Below are positions 35,929 to 44,687 of a stretch of DNA of 64,000 bases, piece after piece. A program made the translations under genes and the position numbers. Source of the stretch: Saccharopolyspora gregorii. Its GTDB lineage: Bacteria > Actinomycetota > Actinomycetes > Mycobacteriales > Pseudonocardiaceae. Where the stretch lies: contig NZ_CP059556.1 in the NCBI RefSeq assembly GCF_024734405.1, positions 5,952,001 to 6,016,000 on the forward strand. The letters are read 5' to 3'. Below the pieces are notes generated by a model, which ran no database searches, had not been told where the DNA came from, and worked only from the letters and a program-made list of their open reading frames with translations. Each line of letters starts with the position of its first letter. The first letter of the stretch is position 1.

Positions 35929-36018
35929 GGCGGAACCTCAGCGGGAGTGCCGGTGTCTCGGGTGGTCGTCGGCTCAGCGCTTCGCGCTGACAGGAGAACG
36001 ACAAGACCCGCCGGGCGA
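35929..36018. repeat. Dispersed hairpin repeat, copy D (core deleted)
   Basis: The copy is inverted relative to A and B. The end motif GGCGGAACCTCAGC (from about 35929), the flank CGGGTGGTC, the small hairpin CAGCGC-gaa-GCGCTG and the end CGACAAGACCCGCCGGGCG (shared with copy A) are all kept, but the central long hairpin is replaced by about 15 bp. It lies 16 nt downstream of the stop codon of the minus-strand lipoprotein gene. Confidence 0.75.
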
Positions 36019-36034
36019 GTTGAAGGACGAGCGG

Positions 36035-36607
36035 TCAGCGGACTCCGGCGAGGACGTACTGGGCCACGCCCTGCGCGGTCTCGCACTCGTCGCCGTCGGC
36101 TTCGGCGGCGCGGGCGGTGACCTGCAGCGTCGCCCCGGACGCTGCGGCGAACACGGTGCAGTCGTTGGCGCGCAGCGTCTCGGTCCCGGGCCGCTCGCCG
36201 AGCCGCACCTCGTCCTGGCCGAGCTCGGCGTAGCCCTCGGGCTGGGTGCCGACGAGGATCGACCGCACCCCGTTCTCGGCGGCGAACTGGCAGCCGCGCA
36301 CCGGCGGTTCCAAGCCGATCTCGCGCGGCACCCCGTGGCGGACCGGGTAGGCGAGCTGCCCGAGCTCGTCCACGGTGACCAGCCCGCACAGCTGCTCGGC
36401 GGAGGCGTCGGCGAGCCCGATCCGGCGCTGCGGCGGCACCTCGCGGGTGATCGACGGGGTGACGGATTCCGGTTCGGACTCGTCGCTGCCGCTGGTCTCC
36501 GGTGCGCTGCTCGGCATCGGCAGCGAACCGCCGGTGGTGCACGCGGCGAGCACCACCACGAGCGCCGCGGGCACCAGCGCGACGGCTGTGCTCATCGACC
36601 TGCGCAT
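36035..36607 (-). CDS. DUF3558-type lipoprotein
   Basis: The 190-residue product has a lipoprotein signal peptide with lipobox LAAC (Cys about 23), then a Ser/Pro/Glu-rich linker and a globular domain of about 130 residues with LCGLVTVDELGQL, GCQFAAENGVRSILVGT and C-terminal paired cysteines, the pattern of actinobacterial DUF3558 proteins. It should be anchored on the outer face of the membrane. ATG 36607 follows GAGGAGGGG. The function of the family is unknown. Confidence 0.78.
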   Translation of the reverse strand: MRRSMSTAVALVPAALVVVLAACTTGGSLPMPSSAPETSGSDESEPESVTPSITREVPPQRRIGLADASAEQLCGLVTVDELGQLAYPVRHGVPREIGLEPPVRGCQFAAENGVRSILVGTQPEGYAELGQDEVRLGERPGTETLRANDCTVFAAASGATLQVTARAAEADGDECETAQGVAQYVLAGVR

Positions 36608-36678
36608 GCCCCCTCCTCGGAACCTCGTGGCTTGATCGCAGACTACGTGCCCGCGCCGAGCGGACCGCGCACGGCCGC

Positions 36679-37797
36679 TCAGGCGGGCCAGGCCCCGGTC
36701 CGGTGGAACTCGTCGAGCGCGTCGAGCGGGCCCGCGAGGTCGAAGCCGTGGCCCGCGACCCACTCGTCGTCGTAGTAGGTGTGGGCGTAGCGCTCCCCGC
36801 CGTCGCAGAGCAGCGTGACGATGCTCCCGGTCCGCCCGGCCCGCACCATCTCGGCGACGAGCCCGAACACGCCCCACAGGTTGGTGCCGGTGGACCCGCC
36901 GACGCGGCGCCCGAGCACGGCTTCGGCCCACCGGATGGTGGCGATGGACGCCGCGTCCGGGACCTTGATCATGCGGTCGATGGCCTCGCCGACGAAGGAC
37001 GGTTCGACCCGCGGCCGCCCGATGCCTTCGATGAGCGAGCCGCGGTCCCCGGTGCGGTCCCGATCCCCGTGGCACCAGGCGTCGTAGAACACCGAGTGCT
37101 CCGGGTCGACGACGGCGAGCCGGGTGTCGTGCCTGCGGTAGCGGATGTAGCGGCCGAGGGTGGCGCTGGTGCCGCCGGTGCCCGCCCCGGTGACGATCCA
37201 CTCCGGGATGGGGTGCCGTTCCAGCGCCAGCTGCTCGTAGATCGACTCGGCGATGTTGTTGTTGCCCCGCCAGTCGGTGGCGCGCTCGGCGTGGGTGAAC
37301 TGGTCCATGAAGTGCCCGCCGAGCTCGGCGGCGAGCCTGCGGGACTCGTCGTAGATCGCGCCCGGCTGGTCCACGTAGTGGCAGGTGCCGCCGTGGCGTT
37401 CGATCAGCGCGACCTTCTCCGGGCTGGTGGAGCGGGGCATCACGGCGATGAACGGGAGCCCCAGCAGCTGCGCGAAGTGCGCTTCGGAAACGGCGGTGGA
37501 ACCGGACGACGCCTCGATCACCGGCGTGTTCTCCGTCACCCACCCGTTGCAGATGGCGTGCAGGAACAGGGATCGGGCCAGCCGGTGCTTGAGCGAACCG
37601 GTCGGATGGGTTGACTCGTCCTTGAGGTAGAGGTCGATCCCCCATTCCGCCGGGAGCGGGAAGCGCAGCAGGTGGGTGTCCGCGCTGCGGTTCGCGTCGG
37701 CTTCGATGATCCGGACGGCTTCGCTGGTCCAGGCCCTGGTACGCGCGCAGGAGCGGTCCCGCACCGCCCCGGCGGCCCGGGCGTCAGTGCTCGTCAT
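36679..37797 (-). CDS. cds1: PLP-dependent cysteine desulfhydrase, Cds1 type
   Basis: This 372-residue fold-type II PLP enzyme resembles cysteine synthases. The Schiff-base lysine is in [16 protein letters not shown], the substrate loop is [16 protein letters not shown], and the phosphate loop is [15 protein letters not shown]. Family members of this length (such as Rv3684 Cds1) release sulfide and pyruvate from L-cysteine, and are distinct from CysK/CysM. A sulfide-producing enzyme beside respiratory genes would fit redox homeostasis. The start overlaps the end of the DUF4229 gene by 14 nt. Confidence 0.82.
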   Translation of the reverse strand: MTSTDARAAGAVRDRSCARTRAWTSEAVRIIEADANRSADTHLLRFPLPAEWGIDLYLKDESTHPTGSLKHRLARSLFLHAICNGWVTENTPVIEASSGSTAVSEAHFAQLLGLPFIAVMPRSTSPEKVALIERHGGTCHYVDQPGAIYDESRRLAAELGGHFMDQFTHAERATDWRGNNNIAESIYEQLALERHPIPEWIVTGAGTGGTSATLGRYIRYRRHDTRLAVVDPEHSVFYDAWCHGDRDRTGDRGSLIEGIGRPRVEPSFVGEAIDRMIKVPDAASIATIRWAEAVLGRRVGGSTGTNLWGVFGLVAEMVRAGRTGSIVTLLCDGGERYAHTYYDDEWVAGHGFDLAGPLDALDEFHRTGAWPA

Positions 37798-38092
37798 CGG
37801 CGTGCTCGCGATCCCCGCGGAGCTGGGCGCGCAGCTGCTCGCGGCGCCGGGCGCGGTGCACCATGCCGGTGGCGACGCGGCGGCGCAACCCGCCGAAGAC
37901 CAGCATGGACAGCGGCATCACCACCACGACGGACACGGCGGCGGCCACCAGCAGCGGGACGCCGCAGAGCGCGATCACGGCGGTGACCACGAGCAGCATG
38001 GCCAGCCTGACCACGGTGTACAGCGCGATGTCCCGCGCCAGGTTGGTCGGCGGGGACGACTCCGCGACCGCTTCCGTCTGCTGTTCCTGCAC
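37784..38092 (-). CDS. DUF4229-type small membrane protein
   Basis: The 102-residue product has two adjacent membrane helices (about 22-65, [20 protein letters not shown] and [20 protein letters not shown]) followed by [11 protein letters not shown] and a charged tail, the layout of actinobacterial DUF4229 proteins. GTG at 38092 lies 7 nt after TACGCT, so the transcript is probably leaderless and continues into cds1. It is divergent from bldC. Confidence 0.75.
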   Translation of the reverse strand: MQEQQTEAVAESSPPTNLARDIALYTVVRLAMLLVVTAVIALCGVPLLVAAAVSVVVVMPLSMLVFGGLRRRVATGMVHRARRREQLRAQLRGDREHADDEH

Positions 38093-38099
38093 GTCAACC

Positions 38100-38105
38100 A
38101 GCGTA
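38100..38105 (-). promoter_or_regulatory. -10 box of the DUF4229 gene (leaderless)
   Basis: TACGCT on the minus strand, 7 nt before the GTG start. Confidence 0.4.
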
Positions 38106-38183
38106 GAACACGGGGGTCGCGGCGATTCCGCCCCGTCTCGCCCGAAGCGCCGCTTTCGTCCCTTACCTTCCCTTTACCTGGAG

Positions 38184-38195
38184 TCGAATGTTCGA
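38184..38195. promoter_or_regulatory. Palindrome in the bldC upstream region
   Basis: TCGAATGTTCGA (TCGAA/TTCGA around TG), about 70 bp upstream of bldC in an unusually AT-rich patch with TTTACC just before it. It may be an operator. Confidence 0.3.
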
Positions 38196-38265
38196 GTACC
38201 TGACCATCCGAGTGCCAGGATGCGACCGGAATGCCCGAAAACCGTCCGCATTGTGGAGGTCCCCT

Positions 38266-38487
38266 GTGACCGCGACGACTCCCCAGTCTCGCCAGAACGG
38301 TCAGGAACAGCTGCTCACCCCCGGTGAGGTCGCCTCGTTGTTCCGGGTCGACCCGAAGACGGTGACCAGATGGGCGACGGCAGGCCGGATCGGTTCGATC
38401 CGCACTCCCGGCGGGCACCGCCGGTTCCGCGAATCGGAAGTGCGGACGCTGTTGGCGGAACTCACCAACGACGTCCGCTCCGCCTGA
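38266..38487 (+). CDS. bldC: Developmental regulator BldC (MerR-type DNA-binding)
   Basis: This 73-residue protein consists almost entirely of a MerR-like winged helix: LLTPGEVASLFRVDPKTVTR, WATAGRIGSIRTPGGHRRFR, ESEVRTLLAEL. These segments match Streptomyces BldC closely. BldC has no ligand domain and binds DNA as head-to-tail oligomers, controlling the timing of differentiation. GTG 38266 follows GGAGGT at 6 nt. Confidence 0.92.
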   Translation: MTATTPQSRQNGQEQLLTPGEVASLFRVDPKTVTRWATAGRIGSIRTPGGHRRFRESEVRTLLAELTNDVRSA

Positions 38488-38701
38488 GTCGTCCCGACGA
38501 TCGGCTCGCGCCCGGCCCGCCTCCGCGTGCGCTCGCACGCCCGAGGTGGGCCGGGCACGGCCCGTCGCCGGACCGCCCCGGCGCCTCCGCCCGGCACCCG
38601 ATCGCCGGAGCTTCCCGACACTTCGCGATGTTCCCCGATCGGCGCACCCCACCTCCCGCCGCTCTCCGGCTAACCTCGTGGGGAGGAGTGGAGGTGCCCT
38701 G

Positions 38702-38902
38702 ATGATCTACGTCCTGGCAGCGATCGGTGCGCTCACCGTGAGCGTGCTGATGTGGCGCGCGTTCGGCCCGGTGCGGGATGCCGCGAGCGACGGCCCGGCC
38801 TCGGCACCGCGCAGGGCGCCGCTGGCCCCGGACGACGATCCGGAGTTCCTGCGCCGCCTCGCCGAGCAGCAGCGCGACCGGAAGAACGACGAGCAGGGCT
38901 GA
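38702..38902 (+). CDS. Small single-pass membrane protein
   Basis: The 66-residue product begins with one membrane helix (MIYVLAAIGALTVSVLMW) and continues as a charged tail (DDDPEFLRRLAEQQRDRKND). It has a good GGAGGT ribosome site 6 nt before ATG 38702. Its family is not recognised. A terminator follows 18 bp after the stop. Confidence 0.75.
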   Translation: MIYVLAAIGALTVSVLMWRAFGPVRDAASDGPASAPRRAPLAPDDDPEFLRRLAEQQRDRKNDEQG

Positions 38903-38920
38903 GACCCGCCCCGTGAACGC

Positions 38921-38963
38921 CGAACGGCCCGCCCACCGGAGAACCGGCACGGCGGGCCGTTCG
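38921..38963. terminator. Strong hairpin terminator
   Basis: CGAACGGCCCGCC and GGCGGGCCGTTCG form a perfect 13-bp stem with a 17-nt loop just after the small membrane protein gene. Confidence 0.75.
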
Positions 38964-39018
38964 CACGCAACGGCGCAAAACCCGGACCAGGCCCAGAACC
39001 CGACGAGCGGTGCCCGTT

Positions 39019-39176
39019 CCCCGTCAGCGGCGAAGCCGCTGAGCAGCGCCCACCCGAGCAGAAGGACCACCCGCGGGTTCTCAGCGCCCTCCTCGCGAGG
39101 ACAGCGTTTTCTCCTGTGGCGGAGCCACCTGTGAAAACGATCCCGCAGCGAGGAGGGCGCTGAGGTTCCGCCACCC
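39019..39176. repeat. Dispersed hairpin repeat, copy B (best-paired copy)
   Basis: The 85-nt hairpin at 39080-39164 has fully complementary 16-nt arms CTCAGCGCCCTCCTCG and CGAGGAGGGCGCTGAG, inner stem CGTTTTC/GAAAACG and tip GTGGC/GCCAC. The side hairpin CAGCGGC-gaa-GCCGCTG lies at about 39024-39041. It sits 34 nt downstream of the stop codon of the ParA-like gene. With the terminator above, it fills the 308-bp gap 38903-39210. Confidence 0.88.
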
Positions 39177-39210
39177 GACCACTGCGCCGAACGAGCGGGA
39201 AGAGGGCTCG

Positions 39211-40722
39211 TCAGGCCTGGCGCTGCCTGCCGAAGGCCTGCGGGAAGTCGTCGGCGACGATCGCCGCCAGCTCCAGCAGCGCCAGCCGGGTCGGGGCGGC
39301 GAGCTGGTCGAGCTCGACCTCGGCGCCCTCTTCGAGGTGCGGGTCGAACGGGATCCGGGACACCGCGCGGCAGCGCGAACCGAAGTGCGCGCTGAGCTTG
39401 TCCACGTCGACCTTGCCGGAACCCGGCCGCACCGAGTTGATCACGGCGACGGAGCGGGACACCAGCTGCCCGTACCCGTGCGCGTCCAGCCAGTCCAACG
39501 TGGCCGAAGCGCTGCGCGCCCCGTCGATGGAGCTGGAGGAGACGATCACCAGCGAGTCGGCGACGTCCAGCACGCCCTTCATCGCCGAGTGCATCAGCCC
39601 GGTCCCGCAGTCGGTGAGCACGATGTTGTAGAAGTGCTCCAGCAGCGTCACGGTGCGCTGGTAGTCGTCCTCGCTGAACGCCTCGGAGACCGCCGGGTCC
39701 TGCTCGCTGGCGAGGATCTCCAACCGGCTCGGGCCCTGCGAGGTGTAGGAGCGCACATCGCTGTACTTGCGGATGCGCTGCGCGTCGCGCAGCAGGTGCC
39801 GCACGGTGGCGGTGGTCTCCAGCGGGATCTTCTGGCTGAGCGTGCCGCGGTCCGGGTTGGCGTCGACCGCGATCACCCGGTCCCCGCGCAGCGAGGAGAA
39901 CGTGGAGCCGAGGGTCGCGGTGGTCGTGGTCTTGCCGACGCCGCCCTTCAGGCTCAGCATCGCGATCTTGTAGCAGCCCTGCAGCGGCTGGTTGATCCGG
40001 CCGATCAGCTCGCGGCGGCGCAGGTCCGCGGCGCTCTCCCCGAGGTTGATGGAGCGGCCGCTGGCCACGTAGAGCGCCTTGCGCCACCCGGACTGCGGGG
40101 CGCGCTTGGTCTGCCGCAGCAGCTGCGAGGAGGCGAGGTCCTTGCCGAACGGCACGCCGGGTTGCTGCTGCTTCGCGCCGGGCTGCTGCTGGGGCTGCTG
40201 CGGCTGCCCGCCCTGCGGGGGCTGCTGCGGGTAGCCCTGCTGCTGCGGGAACGGCCCGGCGACGGGCGCGTACGGGTTCGGCTGCTGGCCCACCGGGTAC
40301 GGACCGGACTGGCCGCCGGAGACCTGGTAGGGCCCGGACCCGCCCGGCACCTGGTACGGACCGGAGGGCCCGCCCTGCACCGAGTACGGGCCCGAGGGGC
40401 CGCCGGGAACCTGCTGCGGCCCGGACGGCACCTGGTACGGGCCGGACTGGCTCGCCTGCTGCTGCGGCCCGGAGGGCGTGGCCTCGGTGTACTGCGCCCC
40501 GCCGAAGGACTGTCCACTGGGGACGTTCGGCGGCTGGGGCTGCTGCCCGCCCTGCACCGGGGTGTTCGGCCTGGTGCCCGGTTCCGCGTACGGCTGCGCG
40601 CCGTCACCGTAGTCCGGGGTCGCGTGATCCGTCGTGCCGCTGGCCTGCTGCGCCGAGTCCGCACCGGGCGAGGCCGAGCCCGCATCGCGTTGCGTTTCGG
40701 GCTCTTCGTACCGTCCGGTCAC
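39211..40722 (-). CDS. ParA/MinD-like P-loop ATPase with Pro/Gln-rich N-terminus
   Basis: The 503-residue product has a low-complexity N-terminal half (about 1-200; Gly, Pro, Gln, Tyr, with GPYQV repeats) and a C-terminal MinD/ParA-type ATPase domain with deviant Walker A KGGVGKTTTTATLG (about 258-271), AVDANPDRGTLSQK and VLTDCGTGLMHSAMKGVLDV. This layout resembles EspI-like and other actinobacterial MinD-type ATPases that act in secretion, polar localisation or chromosome positioning. GTG 40722 follows GGGAGGT at 9 nt. It lies downstream of ccsB but beyond a terminator-like hairpin. The partner system is not evident. Confidence 0.82.
   Translation of the reverse strand: MTGRYEEPETQRDAGSASPGADSAQQASGTTDHATPDYGDGAQPYAEPGTRPNTPVQGGQQPQPPNVPSGQSFGGAQYTEATPSGPQQQASQSGPYQVPSGPQQVPGGPSGPYSVQGGPSGPYQVPGGSGPYQVSGGQSGPYPVGQQPNPYAPVAGPFPQQQGYPQQPPQGGQPQQPQQQPGAKQQQPGVPFGKDLASSQLLRQTKRAPQSGWRKALYVASGRSINLGESAADLRRRELIGRINQPLQGCYKIAMLSLKGGVGKTTTTATLGSTFSSLRGDRVIAVDANPDRGTLSQKIPLETTATVRHLLRDAQRIRKYSDVRSYTSQGPSRLEILASEQDPAVSEAFSEDDYQRTVTLLEHFYNIVLTDCGTGLMHSAMKGVLDVADSLVIVSSSSIDGARSASATLDWLDAHGYGQLVSRSVAVINSVRPGSGKVDVDKLSAHFGSRCRAVSRIPFDPHLEEGAEVELDQLAAPTRLALLELAAIVADDFPQAFGRQRQA
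40291..40446 (-). repeat. In-frame GPYxV repeats in the ParA-like gene
   Basis: About five copies of (S)GPY(Q/S/P)V(P/Q/S)GG occur within 52 residues (for example GGPSGPYSVQGG and GGPSGPYQVPGG). The protein segment is repetitive and the DNA is less so, suggesting selection on the peptide. Confidence 0.7.
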
Positions 40723-40771
40723 CGTTCCCGTACCTCCCACACATCGGTTCGACCTTTACCGGGATGAGCGA

Positions 40772-40805
40772 GGGCCACCCGGTTCCGCTGCGGAACGGGT
40801 GGCCC
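40772..40805 (-). terminator. Terminator after ccsB
   Basis: GGGCCACCCG-G-TTCCG and CGGAACGGGTGGCCC form a 15-bp stem with one bulged G and a 3-nt loop, 30 bp beyond the ccsB stop. Confidence 0.7.
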
Positions 40806-40834
40806 GGGGTCGCACTCCGGATCGGATCATGAAC

Positions 40835-41842
40835 TCACAGCCCAGCGTACGAGTGCAGTCCGGAGACGACGATGTTGATGAAGAAGAGATTGAAGATCAT
40901 GACCGCCAGACCGGCGATGTTGATCCACGCCGCCTTGACCCCACGCCACCCCGCAGTCGCACGCGCATGCAGGTACGCAGCGTAGACGACCCACGCGATG
41001 AACGAACAGGTCTCCTTCGGGTCCCAGCCCCAGAACCTGCCCCACGCGGCCTCGGCCCAGATCGCGCCGGCGACGATCGCGAACGTCCACACCGGGAAGA
41101 TGATCACCGTGGCGCGGTAGGCCATCCGGTCCAGCGCCTGGCTGGCGGGCAGCCGCGCCCCGAACCGGGCCAGCTTCAACGGGTTGTTCTCGTGCCGCGA
41201 CCGCAGCATGAACAGCACGCTGGCGACCCCGGCGAACAGCAGCGCACCGCTGGAGATGATCGCGGCGCTCACGTGGATCACGATCCAGTAGGACTGCAGC
41301 GCGGGCTGCAGCGGCGCGGCCTTCGCGTAGAGCACGGTGCCGGACAGGAACAGCAGCACCACCACGGGCAGCAGCAGGAACCCGCCGAGTCCGCGCAGCT
41401 GCGCCGGCGAGGCCTCGCGGCGTTCGGCGCGCAGCTGCCGGAACAGCACGATCGTCCACGCGACCACCGCGGCCAGGCAGATCGCCGAACCGAACTCGTA
41501 CATGTTGCCCCACGGCGCGCGGCCGGTGGCGACGCCGCGGAACACCAGCGAGGCCGCGTGCACCAGGATGCCGAGCACCGTCATCGACACGGCCATGCCG
41601 CCGAACCGCTCCGGGAGCGGGCGCTTGGCGGGGGTGTCGATGCGGCCGATGCGCTCACCGGTCGCGGTGTCGGCGCCGTCGCCGCCCGCGGTGACCAGCT
41701 GCGCTTCCCGCGCGCGGGGCTGCTGCTTCCGGCCGCCGTAGGCGAACTCCGCGAAGTACAGCAGCATGGCGGCGATGTAGACGACGACCGAGGTCGCGAA
41801 CGCCATGTCGCTGTAGTTGGACAACGTCTGGTCGACCGTCAT
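40835..41842 (-). CDS. ccsB: Cytochrome c biogenesis protein CcsB (System II heme-handling subunit)
   Basis: The 335-residue polytopic membrane protein of the CcsA/CcsB/ResC family exports and presents heme for attachment to apocytochrome c. The tryptophan-rich WWD-type motif is AEAAWGRFWGWDPKETCSF, and conserved heme-ligand histidines lie in VIHVSAAIISSGALL and LVHAASLVFRG. A hydrophilic insert (about 38-75) follows the first helix. The start overlaps the resB stop (TGATG), indicating coupling. Confidence 0.92.
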   Translation of the reverse strand: MTVDQTLSNYSDMAFATSVVVYIAAMLLYFAEFAYGGRKQQPRAREAQLVTAGGDGADTATGERIGRIDTPAKRPLPERFGGMAVSMTVLGILVHAASLVFRGVATGRAPWGNMYEFGSAICLAAVVAWTIVLFRQLRAERREASPAQLRGLGGFLLLPVVVLLFLSGTVLYAKAAPLQPALQSYWIVIHVSAAIISSGALLFAGVASVLFMLRSRHENNPLKLARFGARLPASQALDRMAYRATVIIFPVWTFAIVAGAIWAEAAWGRFWGWDPKETCSFIAWVVYAAYLHARATAGWRGVKAAWINIAGLAVMIFNLFFINIVVSGLHSYAGL

Positions 41843-43455
41843 CAGCTCTTCCTTCCACCTGCGGAGGCAGCCCTCGGCGGCTCCGCGTCGGCGCCGTCCG
41901 TCCCGAGCAGGTCCTTGGCCAGCCGGGTGAACTCCTCGCCGTAACCCGCTTGGTCGGTCCGGGCCAGCCCGCCGACCTCGACAACGGTACGCGCGGGATC
42001 GTCCGCGCCGGTCCCGGGGGCGGGAGCCACCCGCACCCAGATCCGGCGGCGCTTGATGCTCAGCGAGGCGCTGATCCCGAAGATCACCGCGATGGCGAAG
42101 CCGAGCACGTACGGCTGGAACGGGTCGTGCGAGATCTGCAGGTTCGCCCAGCGCTCCACGCCGTCGAAGTGGACGGTGGTGCCGTCGTCGAGCCGGATCT
42201 CCTCGCCGACGCGCAGGTTCTGCCGCGCGACCTTCTTCAACCGCCCGGAGTCCACCATCTTCTGGTCCACGCCGAAGATCGACTGGCCGCGCCCGGAGTC
42301 GAGCCCGAGATCACCGCGCAGCACGTCCACCGCGACCGCCGGGTCGAGCAGGTCTGGGAACTGCGAGCCGAGCACCTTGCCGTCGTAGGCCGCGGTCGGC
42401 GCGAACAGGCCGGTCACCGCGAGCTGCGTCTGCCGCCGCTGCACCTCGTCGGTGACGCCCGGCTGGTCGAACTTGGTGGCGCCCTGGGACAACATCGTCG
42501 TGACGTCCATCGGCTGCCACTGGGTCAGCTGGGTGCGCCGCTGCCCGTCCGGGAAGGTCACGGTGAAGCGGGGCGCGTACCCGTTGCCGGTCAAGTAGAT
42601 CCGGTCGCCCGCGATCCGCAGCGGGTGGTTCACCTGCAGCGCGTACGGCCGCCACTGGTCCGCGTCGAGGTCCGCGCCCGCCTGGTACTGCATCCCGACC
42701 CGGTAGCTCGCGACCTGCCCGGTGTGCTGGTAGGTCGCGTCGAAGTCGTCGACCCGCAGGCAGAACGGGCTCAGCTGGGTGCCGTCCACGCTGAGGCCCG
42801 CGCGGAACGAGTCGTAGTTGTAGGTGCCGGAGTTGCAGAACTCGGAGCCGTCGGCGGGCACGATCACCTGGCCCTCGTAGCCGAGGATCTTGCCGCCCGC
42901 GACCGTCACCAGCAGGCCGACCAGCGCGAAGTGGAACACCAGGTTCCCGGCCTCCCGCAGGTAGCCGCGTTCGGCGCTGATCGAGCGGGTGCCGTCCTCC
43001 TCGGTGCGCTCCTCCTTGCGCCAGCCGCGCAGCCTGCGCCGGGCGGCGTCCAGCGCCTCCTCCGGTGAACCGTCCACAGTGGCCGAAGCGTGGTGCGGCA
43101 TCCGGGACAGGTTCCGCGGGGTGCGCACCGGCCTGCCGCGCAGCTGCTTGTAGTACTCGTAGCAGCGCGGCAGCAGGCAGCCGATCAGCGAGATGAACAG
43201 CAGCACGTAGATCGAGGCGAACCAGACCGAGCTGAACACCTCGAACGCGCCGGCCTTGTCCAGCAGCGGCGCCAGGTCCGGGTACTCGGTGAAGTACTTG
43301 TCCACCTCGGCCGGGTTCAGCGAGCGCTGCGGGATCAGCGCGCCCGGCAGCGCCGCCATCGCCAGCAGGAACAGCAGCACCAGCGCGGTGCGCATCGACG
43401 TCAGGCCGCGCCAGGTGTTGCGCAGGAACGCCGGCAGGGTGCGGATCCAGGACAT
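41842..43455 (-). CDS. resB: Cytochrome c biogenesis protein ResB
   Basis: The 537-residue System II protein has three N-proximal membrane helices, a large external domain (about 210-450) and one C-terminal helix (YVLGFAIAVIFGISASL). It has FLLAMAALPGALIPQRSLNP and REAGNLVFHFALVGLLV. It holds apocytochrome and heme together with CcsB. ATG 43455 overlaps the ccdA stop by one base. Confidence 0.92.
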   Translation of the reverse strand: MSWIRTLPAFLRNTWRGLTSMRTALVLLFLLAMAALPGALIPQRSLNPAEVDKYFTEYPDLAPLLDKAGAFEVFSSVWFASIYVLLFISLIGCLLPRCYEYYKQLRGRPVRTPRNLSRMPHHASATVDGSPEEALDAARRRLRGWRKEERTEEDGTRSISAERGYLREAGNLVFHFALVGLLVTVAGGKILGYEGQVIVPADGSEFCNSGTYNYDSFRAGLSVDGTQLSPFCLRVDDFDATYQHTGQVASYRVGMQYQAGADLDADQWRPYALQVNHPLRIAGDRIYLTGNGYAPRFTVTFPDGQRRTQLTQWQPMDVTTMLSQGATKFDQPGVTDEVQRRQTQLAVTGLFAPTAAYDGKVLGSQFPDLLDPAVAVDVLRGDLGLDSGRGQSIFGVDQKMVDSGRLKKVARQNLRVGEEIRLDDGTTVHFDGVERWANLQISHDPFQPYVLGFAIAVIFGISASLSIKRRRIWVRVAPAPGTGADDPARTVVEVGGLARTDQAGYGEEFTRLAKDLLGTDGADAEPPRAASAGGRKS

Positions 43456-44237
43456 CAGATCGGCGTCTCGAATCCGGCGACGGGTTCGCGCAGCACTGAG
43501 ATCAGTTCTCCCCACAGCCCGGTGACGAGCAGCACGCCCACCACGACCAGCAGCGCGCCACCCGCGATCTGGATGGCGCGGCCCCGGCGCCGCAACCAGT
43601 CGGTGCTGCGCACCGCCCACCGCGCACCCAGCGCCAGCAGCACGAACGGCAGTCCGAGCCCGAGGCAGTAGGCCACGACGAGCAGCACCCCGCGCACCGC
43701 GGTGCCCGCGCCCACGTCGGTCCCGACGGCCAGCGACATCACCCCGGTCAGCGTCGGGCCCAGGCACGGCGTCCAGCCGAGCCCGAACACCGCGCCGAGC
43801 AGCGGCGCACCCCACAAGCCCGCCCGGGGCACCCGGTGCAGCCGCACGTCCCGCTGCAGCGCGGGGATCATGCCGAGGAACACCAGCCCCATCGCGACCG
43901 TCACGACGCCGCCGATGCGCTGCAGCAGCAGCTCGTTCTCGACCAGCGCGTCCGACAGCCCGAGCAGCAGCAGCGTTCCGGCGCCGAAGACGACGGTGAA
44001 CCCGGCGACGAACAGCAGCGCGGCACCGGCCACCCGCCAGCGGCCGCGGCGCGCCTGCCGCGCCTCCGCGGAATCCACCGGCGGAGCCTCCGCGCCGACC
44101 ACGCCCGCCAGGTAGGCGAGGTAGCCGGGCACCAGCGGCACCACGCACGGCGACGCGAAGCTGACCGCCCCGGCGAGCACCGCGATCGCGGCCGCGAGCA
44201 GCAGCGGTCCGGAGGCGGCGAGCTCGGTCGGGTTCAC
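43455..44237 (-). CDS. ccdA: Thiol-disulfide interchange membrane protein CcdA
   Basis: The 260-residue protein has six to seven membrane helices and the two redox cysteines in SFASPCVVPLVPGYLAYL and LGWTPCLGPTLTGVMSL. It carries reducing power across the membrane to thioredoxin-like lipoproteins that keep apocytochrome c cysteines reduced. GTG 44237 lies 7 nt after TACCCT, so the start is probably leaderless; the longer open frame upstream lacks support. It heads the ccdA-resB-ccsB operon. Confidence 0.92.
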   Translation of the reverse strand: MNPTELAASGPLLLAAAIAVLAGAVSFASPCVVPLVPGYLAYLAGVVGAEAPPVDSAEARQARRGRWRVAGAALLFVAGFTVVFGAGTLLLLGLSDALVENELLLQRIGGVVTVAMGLVFLGMIPALQRDVRLHRVPRAGLWGAPLLGAVFGLGWTPCLGPTLTGVMSLAVGTDVGAGTAVRGVLLVVAYCLGLGLPFVLLALGARWAVRSTDWLRRRGRAIQIAGGALLVVVGVLLVTGLWGELISVLREPVAGFETPI

Positions 44238-44244
44238 GGTTCCG

Positions 44245-44250
44245 AGGGTA
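44245..44250 (-). promoter_or_regulatory. -10 box of ccdA (leaderless)
   Basis: TACCCT on the minus strand, 7 nt before the ccdA GTG. Confidence 0.45.
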
Positions 44251-44513
44251 GGGATGGCGCTAGCGTGGCTACGCACCACCCCGCATGACGCCGACCACAT
44301 CGGCGCACTTCCGACGCCCGCGAACCCGCCCGTCGCGGACACCCCGGCCCCGCTCGCGGCACCGGCGACCGGCCGCGGCGGGCCGCCCGCCGGCGAAGGA
44401 CCCGTCCGCGCGAACGGGATCGGACGGACCGCCGCCACCCCGATGCGGCACGCAGGTCGGCGCAGGCTCGGACCGGCGCGACCACCGGGTTCCCGCCGGC
44501 CGCGCGCCGGCGA

Positions 44514-44687
44514 TCAGCGCAGCGAGCGGAGGAAGGCCCGCCACCGGTGCGGCGAGAAGGACAGCACGCCGTGCCGCGGTGCCTTCGAATCCCGCACCGC
44601 CACCACTCCGGGCGCCGTCCCCACCTCCACGCAGTTGCTCTCCTCGCCGCTGTGACTGGACTTACGCCAACGCACCGTCGCGCTCAC
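44514..44687 (-). CDS. DUF397-domain protein
   Basis: The 57-residue product matches the DUF397 family: WRKSSHSGEESNCVEVG, then VAVRDSKAP, LSFSPHRWRAFLRSLR. Such proteins are encoded next to XRE/DUF5753 regulators in actinomycetes and modulate them, possibly like an antitoxin or anti-regulator. GTG 44687 lies inside the end of the XRE gene (26-nt overlap), implying coupled expression. Confidence 0.9.
   Translation of the reverse strand: MSATVRWRKSSHSGEESNCVEVGTAPGVVAVRDSKAPRHGVLSFSPHRWRAFLRSLR

Noticed and set aside
39080-39164. The long hairpin as a simple intrinsic terminator
   Set aside because: It is far longer than a terminator, has conserved end motifs outside the stem and recurs as a family; it may still terminate transcription, but that does not explain it.
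39019-39176. Repeat B as part of a CRISPR array
   Set aside because: Single unit per locus, no regular spacers, and copies are tens of kilobases apart.
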